Shown here in pieces: positions 46,082 to 56,185 of a stretch of DNA of 64,000 nt. Within the stretch, counting starts at the first letter, position 1. Each line of letters opens with the position of its first letter. This DNA comes from Macrostomum hystrix (lineage: Eukaryota; Platyhelminthes; Macrostomidae). The stretch spans positions 4,761,001 through 4,825,000 of the forward strand of contig CATNEN010000005.1 in assembly GCA_950097015.1 (NCBI GenBank). The letters run 5' to 3'. Position numbers and translations under genes: made by a program. The notes below the pieces were generated by a model that was not told where the DNA came from, ran no database searches, and worked only from the letters and a program-made list of their open reading frames with translations.

Positions 46082-46826
46082 TCAGTTCTCAACTCGCTCC
46101 CCACCTTTCAGGTAGGCTAGCAGGCACAGACGGAAGCAGCTCTCATTCTGTAGATTGCAGCGACAGTCTGGTGGCAAGTTTCTACTCTGAGCAGCTGTCT
46201 GTCGCACCCACCGTTCCATGTCGGCGTACATGGACTTTCCAGCAGGGCAGAGGCTATCGTCGCGAATGCACGGCCGAATCTGCTGCCAAAGAGCCTCGGC
46301 TTCGCGAAGCGTCTGTGTCGGGGAAAAGTGTTTTTAATTTTTCATTCGTCAAAAATGCATCAATTTGGCTTGAAAGAAGTCACTAAAGGGCTCACACTCT
46401 CGTGGTTTTTAAGGATCTTGATATTCAAAATCATGAGCTGGTAATAGTAGGCCTCAAAGCACTGACGGACGCAACGTTGACTGTCGAATTCACAACGACA
46501 CTCGCTTGGCGGAGTTTTCGAAGCGTGCCAGAACTTTATGTACGCCCGGTACTCCTCAAAGAATGGCCGACCGTTGACTTGCTGGCAGTCAATGTTGCGA
46601 CGAAGACATGGTCCATAGGCATCTTCAACTGCGGCCGACCTTGCCTGTTCAGCTGACTCCTAGAATGTAAAAATATATATAAGCCAAAAACGAAGTTCTG
46701 TCTTTGAAATGTCGCACATTGAATGTCAATATTGTCAAAATTAAAAAAAGGAAAAAATCTGGTCTTACCGCGGAACAAACTGTGCGCACGACTAGTGCAA
46801 GAAGAAGAAATGACTTCAGCGCCATT
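46082..46826 (-). CDS. Small two-domain six-cysteine protein, three exons
   Basis: I do not recognise the family. Exons: 46826-46769, 46652-46396, 46312-46082, giving 181 residues. Exon 1 begins MALKSFLLLCTSRAHSLF, a short hydrophobic start that may be a weak signal peptide. Exons 2 and 3 each encode one copy of the same domain. Copy 1 has cysteines in CLRRNIDC, then ECRCEFDSQRCVRQCF. Copy 2 has CIRDDSLC, then DCRCNLQNESCFRLCL. The spacing is C-X6-C-X27/28-C-X-C-X6-C-X3-C in both, which suggests three disulphides per domain and an extracellular location. The acceptor of exon 2 was chosen (CAG at 46653) because it keeps frame with exon 1; the stronger TAG seven bases earlier would give a stop. 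Exon 1 is the least certain part. Confidence 0.65.
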
Positions 46827-47256
46827 ATAAGTAGCTCGTATATTCTTCTTCAGTTCAGAAACGTTTTAGTTCTGCTGCAGTTGTTACATTCTTTAAATAG
46901 TAGCGAACTGGTAGGATAATTATATATAATTTGTGTTTTATAATGCATTTATATCATCGAGCTTAAAACCAATAATAGCGATTAAACTACAGCCAATTAA
47001 ACCATTACTGCTCTAGACACTGCAGCATCAGTTACCAGCAATTTAAAACAGACTGACAATGGATTTCGAATGAAATATAGTGCAAAACTGCATTTAAATG
47101 TCTGGGTTCGACTAGTGTAACTTTCTGGCGGACAATTATTTTAACAACTTCCCGAGACTGAGTTTCCCGATGTTCTTGAAATAGCGGCGACTTTGCGGTT
47201 TGAAAGTTTTGACCTTATTTGTCATTGACAAGATAATTATAAGGCAAACAGTAATA

Positions 47257-47576
47257 ATAATAATAATAATAATAATAATTGATTACACCTGCCCCAATTA
47301 GGCCAGATGTGCAGCCAACAGCACAGCCGCAGCTATTGCGCGGCGCATCTGAAGGCTGCGTACGGCAGTTCAGTCCATGGACTGGGGGGACGCCACACCC
47401 ACCTTCAATTATCCTAGCTGATGCTGGTATCCATTTAACAGCTGGGTGAATTGAAGCAATGCCGAGTTAAGTGTCTTGCTAAAGGACACAAATTGTTCTA
47501 GTGGAGTCGGGAATCGAACCCCCGACCTTCAAGTCGTGAGTCCGACGCTCTAACCACTAGGCTACAACCTCTTTGT
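47257..47576 (-). mobile_element. SINE-1 copy with 14-bp target duplication
   Basis: A tRNA-derived SINE about 320 bp long. GGCAAACAGTAATA flanks it at 47243-47256 and 47577-47590. Read on the minus strand it has box A (CCTAGTGGTTAGAGCGTCGG), box B (GGTTCGATTCCCG), a conserved body (GTCCTTTAGCAAGACACTTA, then CAGTCCATGGACTG), and an AAT-repeat tail. The body resembles animal SINE superfamily cores such as MetaSINEs; I could not verify this. Confidence 0.92.
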
Positions 47577-47654
47577 GGCAAACAGTAATATAGTTAGAAA
47601 GTATGCCCCAATATTATCACCCAAGTTGCAATTCTCAAACCATTTTTCAAACTT

Positions 47655-47800
47655 TCTATGTGCCTTGGAGGTTGGCCCTCAAGGGCGCAAATGGTACGAC
47701 AAGCCCCAACGCCTTCTCTCCCCCCAAATGAATGTGGCCTCGCCGCGAATCGAGCTTAGGGACCTTGGTTAACGCGTTAACCGCTCTGCCACTGATTTGT
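47655..47800 (-). mobile_element. SINE-2 5' half
   Basis: Read on the minus strand it has the tRNA-like head (GGCAGAGCGGTTAACGCG), the TTCGCGGCGAGGCCACATTC region, and GGCCAACCTCCAAGGCAC. The 3' half is absent. Confidence 0.75.
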
Positions 47801-48564
47801 ACGTGTGCCAAGTGTCTGGCTAAGACCACTAGCGCGGTAGAAGGACGGGCGACTATGTTTCTTAGAAAATAGTTTAGTAGGTTGGGCACGGAGACAGGGA
47901 ATTTAGTTTTCACCATTTTCTGCCACAAATTTAGCGAACGCGTTTCATAAAGAGGTGTATAATTAGTTATTAGCAGTCGATGGTTTCTGTCTCGTTGGAT
48001 ATGAAATATAAAATCCAGTGTCCCGTAAATTCGTAAAAGACATAAATTCGGTATGTCTTGTAGACAGACAACATAGCATTTAAACAACTTGGCTTTTTAA
48101 AGGAAGGATGTCTATCATTTTATTATATCTTGGAAAACTCGTTCACACCAGGTTGTGCCCACATCCTACCTTGAAGCAATGTGACAAACTCAATGCATTT
48201 GAGGGACACAATGGACAACCTTGTGCCGAGAAAAAGAGTACAGCCACTCAAAATAGACTGTGCAAACAGGCAGAGAACTTTGCTAGCACAATCTCTCCAA
48301 GCCAATGGCAAAGGTGCTGTGAGACGTAAGGGAAGTATCGGGCTGAGATATGAGCGCGCGAATCTTTTTTAACAACCCATAATGCTAGCTAAACATATTT
48401 AAGAAATTACTGTTGGCGAGACACTTTATTGTTGACAATCGAAACTAAATTAAACAGCTGCCTTAGCTGGCCTGGATTTTCTACAAGCCTGAAAAAGAAG
48501 TTCCACTTAGACTCTGGTCTGACAGAACCCAGAAAAGTTTTCTATTATCATCAGAAACTGATTA
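47800..48564. other. Intergenic upstream of LRR gene A
   Basis: No gene is supported. A 143-codon minus-strand open stretch (48087-47656) ends inside SINE-2 and owes part of its length to it. Confidence 0.5.
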
Positions 48565-50258
48565 ATGACGATTAATCAATTTAGGAAAACAATCGAATTC
48601 TGCAATGCGCTGCTGCTGTTGCTACTTATCAAACACATCCAGACTGTTGTAGAGGCCAAGCCCTGTTCAACACGTGCCGGCTCCCAGTTCTGCCTGCTGA
48701 GCAGACGAGGAGACCTCAGCATCAGCTGTGCTCTGGGCGCGGTCGCTCTGCTGTTGAAGTTCCAGGACGACGCCACCTCCTGGCCCTCTGAGTCCGGCCG
48801 AGGTCTCAGAGACTGCGGCTCGATTCTACAGCTAAAAATCACCGGCTGGGGAGGTCCCGAGCTCCAGTCGGGCCACACGGCCCAGCTGCCCGGACTGAGA
48901 AAGCTGGAGATTCAGGATGGCGCAGTTCAACGACTCGGCGACAACGTTTGCCGCCGAGGCCTGCTAGAGCTCGTCTTGGTCAGGAATCGAATCTCGGACC
49001 TCAATCCGGAAGCCCTGTCAGAGTGCGACAGTCTCGAGCTGCTGGACCTCAGCGACAACCGAATTGGGGCGCTGCCGGACCGATTTCTGGCCGCCTGCAC
49101 CAAGCTGCGAGTCCTGAAGCTCAGCGGAAACAGACTGGAACAGCTGGGACCTCTGGCGCTTCAGGTGAGACCTCAGGTGGATGAAGCTGAGGATGCCCTA
49201 TTTAAGGCTCGCCACCCTCCCTGCTCCCCTGCATCCTCTATGGCACAATTCTTCGTCCTTTCCGCCCCATCATCCCCATCCTCCGCCATTCCGCCCCTTC
49301 CTCCCCCATTCCGCCCTTCCTCCTCCATTCCGCCCCTTTTCGGTCCCTTCCTCCCCCTTTCCGAGAAAATTCCGGCACCCAGTTAAACAAATTCGTCCCC
49401 TCACAAAAACCCGTCGCCTGCCGCAAGGGCGCCCCGAGCCTGTTTGAGCTGCACGCGCCGCGCAACCGGTTCCGCGCGCTGAGCAGTCTGGAGCGAGCCT
49501 TCGAATCCAACAGACAGTTGAGCATCATCGACCTGCGACACAATGTCCTGTTTGCCTACCTGCCCAGCTCAGCTGACGGCCTGTGCGGACCAGACAATGT
49601 CACCGTCCTGCTGCACTTCGCCGGCTGCGCTCCGTCGCCTGCCGACTCCAGCATCTGTCGAGAAGCTCGCCGACACCGTTGCCTGGGCAGCTCCGCTCAT
49701 CTGGTCGTGACCTTCAACAGTTGCGTTATGTCTCTGGACTCCATCAGTTTGACCTGTTCGACTCAACCAATCACCCGTGCCTCTACAGTTACCTGCCCTA
49801 CAATGAAAGCGGAAGATTCACATGGTTTGTCCTCAGCAAGCGGTACCAACAAGACGATGGTTCTTCGCAGCCTGGGCCTATATCCAGACGGTGTGTGGCT
49901 GCTGTACGCTCTCGCCTTTTCGGTGGCGTTCTCTCTGATTGTCATCATTGTCTCTCTGATTGTCTGCCACCAGTTGAAGCTTCGTCTGGCTCGTCTGGAG
50001 GCTCGCTATACGACGCCGTTGAGCATGGACTTTGGTGGCGACCTGACGTTGTGTAACTACCAGATTCTGCGCAGTCGTCAGTCGCTCCAACCGGTCAAGG
50101 TGCTGACAGCAACGCCAGCGCCCAGCAGGCGTCGATCCAGTGTTGACGGCGCATCGCAGTGCGACGTTGAGATTCCTGACGATCTCGCGCTGCAGCTGCT
50201 AGTTGAAGATACGTCACAAAAGTCAGAGCAGCTGGTTGACAATGATTGTTTGCAATAG
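48565..50258 (+). CDS. LRR type I transmembrane protein A, two exons
   Basis: Exons: 48565-49164 and 49383-50258, giving 491 residues. There is an N-terminal signal-like segment (ALLLLLLIKHIQTVVEA), then a cysteine-containing cap (PCSTRAGSQFCLL). The leucine-rich repeats read LELVLVRNRISDLNPEAL, LELLDLSDNRIGALPDRF, LRVLKLSGNRLEQLGPLAL and LSIIDLRHNVL. A cysteine-rich C-terminal cap (LCGPDNVTVLLHFAGCAP) comes next, then a Ser/Thr-rich stalk, one membrane segment (LYALAFSVAFSLIVIIVSLI) and a cytoplasmic tail of about 100 residues with no TIR or kinase domain. The tail has one YxxL-like motif (YQIL). The family and ligand are unknown; an adhesion or recognition receptor is an inference. A near-identical ectodomain is encoded in inverse orientation at 58998-57649. 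The intron acceptor could also be AAG at 49418. Confidence 0.8.
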
Positions 50259-50429
50259 TTGCACTTCAACTCTTATCTATAAGGCGATGCATTTGCTTAG
50301 CTAGGAAACTCATTTGTATAGTATCAATTAGTTTCTTTTAATAATAGTTTCCGAAGACCTTGGTCGCCTACTCGATTAGAGTTTTCAACTTCTTAACAGC
50401 GGAGTATAATAATAATAATATTAATAGCA

Positions 50430-50762
50430 TGAGGGCTGCGGGCAATGGCACATCATTTGGTGACAATAGACCCGCAGCCAGCGCATTTCGCTGACTCCTG
50501 AGCACACACGCACACAGATACCGTACACAGGCACACGCTCACACAGGTGTGTACATCTGCCCTGACTTTCTCATCATCAGGCAGTGTACACTCTCACTTT
50601 GCCTTGGAGGTTGGCCCTTAATGACGTAAATTGCATGACAAGCCCCCCAAGCCTTCTCTCCGCGGCTGCGCCCCAAATGAATGTGGCCTCGCCGTGGAAT
50701 CGAACTCAGGGACCTAGGTGCGAGAGGCAAACGCGATAACCGCTCTGCCACCGACCCCCCTG
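50430..50762 (-). mobile_element. SINE-2 copy, near full length
   Basis: A second tRNA-derived SINE family. Read on the minus strand it has GTCGGTGGCAGAGCGGTTAT, GTTCGATTCCACGGCGAGGC, CACATTCATTTGGGGCGCAG, then GATGAGAAAGTCAGGGCAGA and a GTGTACA-rich 3' end. It ends in the CCCGCAGCCCTC word shared by other copies. Confidence 0.85.
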
Positions 50763-50809
50763 CAGCTGCATCAGTGTTAAGTTAGAAAATTGATTGAGTG
50801 TTGCGGCCC

Positions 50810-50855
50810 ATTCAGTCCATGGACTGGACAGCCTTACGCAGCCTTTGGAAACTGC
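50810..50855 (+). mobile_element. SINE-1 fragment
   Basis: CAGTCCATGGACTGGACAGC, then TTACGCAGCCTT, matches the SINE-1 body. It lies between a SINE-2 copy and a minisatellite. Confidence 0.6.
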
Positions 50856-51044
50856 CTATTTGCATCAGGCCGAGATGGGTTTGACGACAATTTCTTCTCC
50901 AATTCCGATTTAGCTACGTCCAAAATGTCCGCATACACGGATGCTTCAATTCTCAAGTTATTTTCAATGCAGTTTAGTAAACATATTTGTTCGTATTTTT
51001 TGCTTTCACAATTTTGTACAAGTACAATTGATAGCTGGTTATCT

Positions 51045-51260
51045 CTACCGCCCATTCTACCCCTTCCTCTCTCATTCTACCCCTTCCTCTCTCATTCCGC
51101 CCCCTCCTCTCTCATTCCGCCCCTTCCTCTCTCATTCCGCCCTACTCCACCCATCCGCCCCTTCTCCCGAATTCCGCCCCTTCCATCCCCATTCCGCCCC
51201 TTTATCTCTTATTCTGCCATACTCGCCCCCATCCCGTCCCTTCTCTCAAATTCCGCCCAT
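51045..51260. repeat. CATTCCGCCCCTTCCTC minisatellite
   Basis: About ten loose units of ATTCCGCCCCTTCCTCTCTC. The same unit builds the first intron of both LRR genes (49255-49350 and, inverted, 58020-58240). Confidence 0.8.
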
Positions 51261-51304
51261 TTCTCTCTCTTATTTTTCTATTAGTACAAAACAGTACACT
51301 GCTC

Positions 51305-52190
51305 ACATGTACACAGGAGAGACAAGACACGGAAGAGATGAGACAGGGAGAGATGAGACACGGAAGAGATGAGACAGGGAGAGATGAGACACGGCTAGAT
51401 GAGACACGGGAGAGATAAGACACAGAAGAGATGAGACACGGGTAGATGAGACACGGGTAGATGAGACACGGGTAGATGAGACACGGGAGAGATGAGACAC
51501 TGAAGAGATAAGACAGGGAGAGATGAGACACAGGATCGGAGAGATGAGAAGGGGGAAATGAGATACGGGTGGATGAGACACGGGTAGATGAGACACGGGA
51601 GAGATGAGACACGGGTAGATGAGACACGGGTAGATGAAACACGGGTAGATGAGACACGGGAGAGATGAGACGCTGAAGAGATAAGACAGGAAGAGATGAG
51701 ACACAGGAGAGACAAAACACGGAAGAGATGAGACACGGAAGAGATGAGAAACTGAAGAGATGAGAAGAGGGAAATGAGATACGGGAGAGATGAGAAACTG
51801 AAGAGATGAGACACTGAAGAGATGAGACACTGAAGAGATGAGACACTGAAGAGATGAGACACTGAAGAGATGAGACAGGGAGAGATGAGACACTGAAGAG
51901 ATGAGACACTGAAGAGATGAGACACTGAAGAGATGAGACACTGAAGAGATGAGACACTGAAGAGATGAGACACTGAAGAGATGAGACACTGAAGAGATGA
52001 GACACTGAAGAGATGAGAAACTAAAGAGATGAGACACTGAAGAGATGAGACACTGAAGAGATGAGACACTGAAGAGATGAGACACTGAAGAGATGAGACA
52101 CTGAAGAGATGAGACACTGAAGAGATGAGACAGGGAGAGATGAGACACGGAAGAGATGGGACACGATGAGAGATGGGACACGGGTAGACT
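51305..52190. repeat. 16-bp minisatellite related to tectonic intron 7
   Basis: Units GAGACACTGAAGAGAT, GAGACACGGGAGAGAT and GAGACACGGGTAGAT run for nearly 900 bp. The array at 30055-30690 has the same period and consensus. Confidence 0.93.
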
Positions 52191-52600
52191 ATGGTATTTT
52201 AGGCCTATTTGCTTAAGTCTTAAGTCTGTCTGCTCCGTACCAATATATCGTTGATTCCTTAAAATCTACTTCTCACGCTTGTCATTTGATTATTAGAATG
52301 ATTTTGTGAACAAAGTTTGCTTAAAGCAGGATCCTGTAGATAAGATAAAATACAATCTTGGCTGCTTTCAGTGTGCTTTTATATTTTTCCTGAGCGCTCA
52401 TCCGAGCTACTTCCAGACCCTTGCTCTGTTTGCATTTTTACGAGAAAGAAAACAGGGCTGGTTGAAATTGGTGGACAAATCTGATAAAACAGGTTTGTTT
52501 GCTAACTTCTTGATTAATTAAGGAGCATATTTAGGGACTAAGAAGTAAGTGCCTAGGACAAATTACTGAATTTAGATTCTCAAAAGACAATTCTACACCA
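52191..52600. other. Unique spacer between arrays
   Basis: A 71-codon open stretch at 52306-52521 has no support as a gene. Nothing else is seen. Confidence 0.5.
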
Positions 52601-52609
52601 CACCAGACC

Positions 52610-53060
52610 TTCGGTTTTCAGTTCCGATTTCCAGTTCCGAAACCCTCAGAATTCCAGTTCCGAAACCCTCAGATTTCCAGTTCCGAAACCCTCAGTTTCC
52701 AGTTCCGAAACCATCAGATTTCCAGTTCCGAAACCCTCAGTTTTCTAGTTCCGAAACCCTCAGAATTCCAGTTCAGAAACCCTCAATTTTCCAGTTCCAA
52801 AACCCTCAGTTTCCAGTTCCGAAACCCTCAGATTTCCAGTTCCGAAACCCTCAGTTTCCAGTTCCGAAACCCTCAGTTTCCAGTTCCGAAACCCTCAGAA
52901 TTCCAGTTCCGAAACCCTCAGTTTCCAGTTCCGAAACCCTCAGTTTCCAGTTCCGAAACCCTCAGAATTCCAGTTCCGAAACCCTCAGTTTCCAGTTCCG
53001 AAACCCTCAGAATTCCAGCTCCGAAACCCTCAGAATTCCAGTTCCGAAATCGTCAGTTCA
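52610..53060. repeat. 22-bp minisatellite
   Basis: About 20 units around CCAGTTCCGAAACCCTCAGT lie in the spacer between the two LRR genes. Confidence 0.92.
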
Positions 53061-53865
53061 TGCTCTGCTATTCGCCAAATAAAAGTTCATATTGTTCAAG
53101 AAGCATGACGGCCACATGACCCTTTGGTATCCGATTGCACAGTGAAGTGTCTTCTAATTAATTTAGTATTCACTTATGTAAATATTTACCTGCAGATCAA
53201 GCACCTGTATCAAATTGGTTTTCTGTTTCCAGACAAGCTCTTGTCTGTGTGGTCGGTAGGTACAAAAAGACACACTTCATATTATCAATGCTATTGATTT
53301 CTACTTGTAATTTCTTTGGAATAAAAAAGTTAGCTTGCAGATCATACTACTTAGTTACTATCGGTAAAAATATTCTGTTCCACATTTGGCAGTCGTGCAT
53401 AACAAACAAGCTTTTAGTCAGCAGTTTTGGAAATAGATAGGGCTGTATAGATAAGAACATCGAAATGTACCTGTACCTTCCAGCTTTTAAACACTGTTAC
53501 GAATTTCGGGCTAGATACTATTAGCAAAATTGTATTTTGTTTATTCGATTACAAAAACTTGGATTTTCGACAATCGGCTTATATTGAAACACTTTTAAGG
53601 AGGCGGTTTTTGTTAAACTTCTTGTGTGGTCAGGGCCGCGGGTTTGTCGGCAAGCTCAGTTTACCTCAGACACGTGGCGCCATCGAGTTTTGAAATCTGC
53701 TGGCTTACCGGCTCTTCCTGCATGTTTTAGATGCGAATATAATGCTTAATTTTAGCCTGTTGCGTGTAGCACTGATTTAGAATGATGGAAGATTTTAATA
53801 CTAGTCAGCTGTGTGACAGGCTTCTATAAATTGCATGGCATTAAATTAAAAAACAAGTATTACAA
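53061..53865. other. Unique spacer between arrays
   Basis: No gene, RNA or element is recognised. Confidence 0.5.
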
Positions 53866-53869
53866 TTGT

Positions 53870-54960
53870 AACACTGACATTCTGACATTCTGACATTTGA
53901 CATTCTGACATTCTGACATTCTGACATTCTGACATTCTGACATTCTGACATTCTGACATTCTGACATTCTGACATTCTGACATTCTGACATTCTGACATT
54001 CTGACATTCTGACATTCTGACATTCTGACTTTCTGACATTCTAAACTTCAGACATTCTGAGGTTCTGACATTCTAAACTTCAGACATTCTGAGGTTCTGA
54101 CATTCTAAACTTCAGACATTCTGAGGTTCTGACATTCTAAACTTCAGACATTCTGAGGTTCTGACATTCTAAACTTCTGACATTCTGAAGTTCTGAAATT
54201 CTAGCATTCTGACTTTCTGACATTCTGACATTCTGACATTCTGACATTCTGACATTCTGACTTTCTGACATTCTGGAATTCTGACATTCTGAAATTCTGG
54301 CACTCTGACTTTCTGACATTCTAAACTTCAGACATTCTGAGGTTCTGACATTCTAAACTTCTGACATTCTAGCATTCTGACATTCTGACATTCTGACATT
54401 CTGACATTCTGACATTCTGACATTCTGACATTCTGACATTCTTAGATTCTGACATTCTGACATTCTGACATTCTGACATTCTGACATTCTGACATTCTGA
54501 CATTCTTAGATTCTGACATTCTGACATTCTGACATTCTGACATTCTGGAATTCTGACATTCTGACATTCTGACATTCTGACATTCTGACATTCTGACATT
54601 CTGACATTCTGACATTCTTAGATTCTGACATTCTGACATTCTGACATTCTGGAATTCTGACATTCTGACTTTCTCACATTCTGACATTCTTAGATTCTGA
54701 CATTCTGACATTCTGACATTCTGACATTCTGACTTTCTGGCATTCTGACTTTCTGGCATTCTGACTTTCTGGCATTCTGACTTTCTGGCATTCTGACTTT
54801 CTGACATTCTAAACTTCTGACGTTCTAAGCTTCTGACATTCTAGCGTTCTGACATTCTAAACTTCAGACATTCTGAGGTTCTGACATTCTAAACTTCTGA
54901 CATTCTAAACTTCTGACATTCTAGCATTCTGACATTATAAACTTCTGACATTCTGACATC
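53870..54960. repeat. 10-bp CTGACATTCT array, about 1.1 kb
   Basis: The core unit is CTGACATTCT, with interspersed variants (CTAAACTTCAGACATTCTGA, GATTCTGACA, CTGGAATT) that recur as longer blocks. The minus strand is open and reads MSECQNVR repeatedly; this is not a gene. Confidence 0.95.
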
Positions 54961-54964
54961 TTTA

Positions 54965-55440
54965 AGTTATCGTGCCTAATGCTTTTCCGACAAGCCAAAG
55001 GGATTGTATGAAATACAACGTGGACAGTATATTTGTTATAAACAAAGTAGTTTTGATTCGCATATATATAAAGAAATCAGAATTCTTTAGCACGATTTTC
55101 GCATGTAAATTAATGCTCGCTTTTTTTAGCATTTTATCAATTCATACCACAATTGACTGCATAAAAATTGATCAGATGACAAAAAACTAAGAGCTTAAAG
55201 CTACACAATCACTTTTTTTTCTGTAAAAAATTGTTTTACAAATCTTGTTCCTGTTACAAAACAATTTACAGCACTTTTAAGAAAATTGCAATAGTTAGTC
55301 ATGCTTAAAAAGTTCGAGCCTTTGAAGAGAATATGGCAAAGTATAAATATTAGGTTTATTTTAATTACGATCTGATGTACAGTAGAAATTAATGTGGCAT
55401 AACATATAATTATCATACCATACTAATACGTATATCTAAT
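54965..55440. other. AT-rich spacer
   Basis: Nothing is recognised. Confidence 0.5.
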
Positions 55441-55444
55441 AGAT

Positions 55445-56055
55445 TGCAGACAGCACTGTAACAGCTACCTCTGTCTGTCTAACAGATTTTTAGGCAGCAC
55501 TGTAACAGCTACCACTGTCTGTCTAACAGATTTTTAGACAGCACTGTAACAGCTACCACTGTCTGTCTAACAGATTTTTTAGACAGCACTGTAACAGCTA
55601 CCTCTGTCTGTCTAACAGATTTTTAGACAGCACTGTAACAGCTACCACTGTCTGTCTAACAGATGTTTTAGACAGCACTGTAACAGCTACCACTGTCTGT
55701 CTAACAGATTTTTTAGACAGCACTGTAACAGCTACCTCTGTCTAACAGATTTTTAGACAGCACTGTAACAGCTACCTCTGTCTGTCTAACAGATTTTTAG
55801 ACAGCACTGTAACAGCTACCACTGTCTGTCTAACAGATTTTTTAGACAGCACTGTAACAGCTACCTCTGACTGTCTAACAGATTTTTAGACAGCACTGTA
55901 ACAGCTACCTCTGTCTGTCTAACAGATTTTTAGACAGCACTGTAACAGCTACCACTGTCTGTCTAACAGATTTTTTAGACAGCACTGTAACAGCTACCTC
56001 TGACTGTCTAACAGATTGAAGACAGCACTGTAACAGCTACCACTGTCTGTCTAAG
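55445..56055. repeat. 45-bp minisatellite with internal inverted repeat
   Basis: About 13 units. Each contains TTAGACAG and, 25-30 bases later, CTGTCTAA, so every unit could fold into a hairpin. It lies about 130 bases beyond the stop of LRR gene B and may be part of its 3' untranslated region. Confidence 0.9.
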
Positions 56056-56185
56056 GGGTGTAAGAATGACGTGTAAAGCATCATATTAGAGTAACAGTGA
56101 CAAGATCAAAAGCAAATTCAATTGCAAAACATATTTGTATCAAACACAGGTTAACTGTTTGAAAATGGGGCTGAGAGCATTGACC

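Noticed and set aside
47656-48087. 143-codon minus-strand frame
   Set aside because: Its end lies in SINE-2 and the rest has no recognisable domain or splice support.
51202-52181. Ser/Leu/Val/His-rich minus-strand frames up to 292 codons
   Set aside because: Read-through of the 16-bp array.
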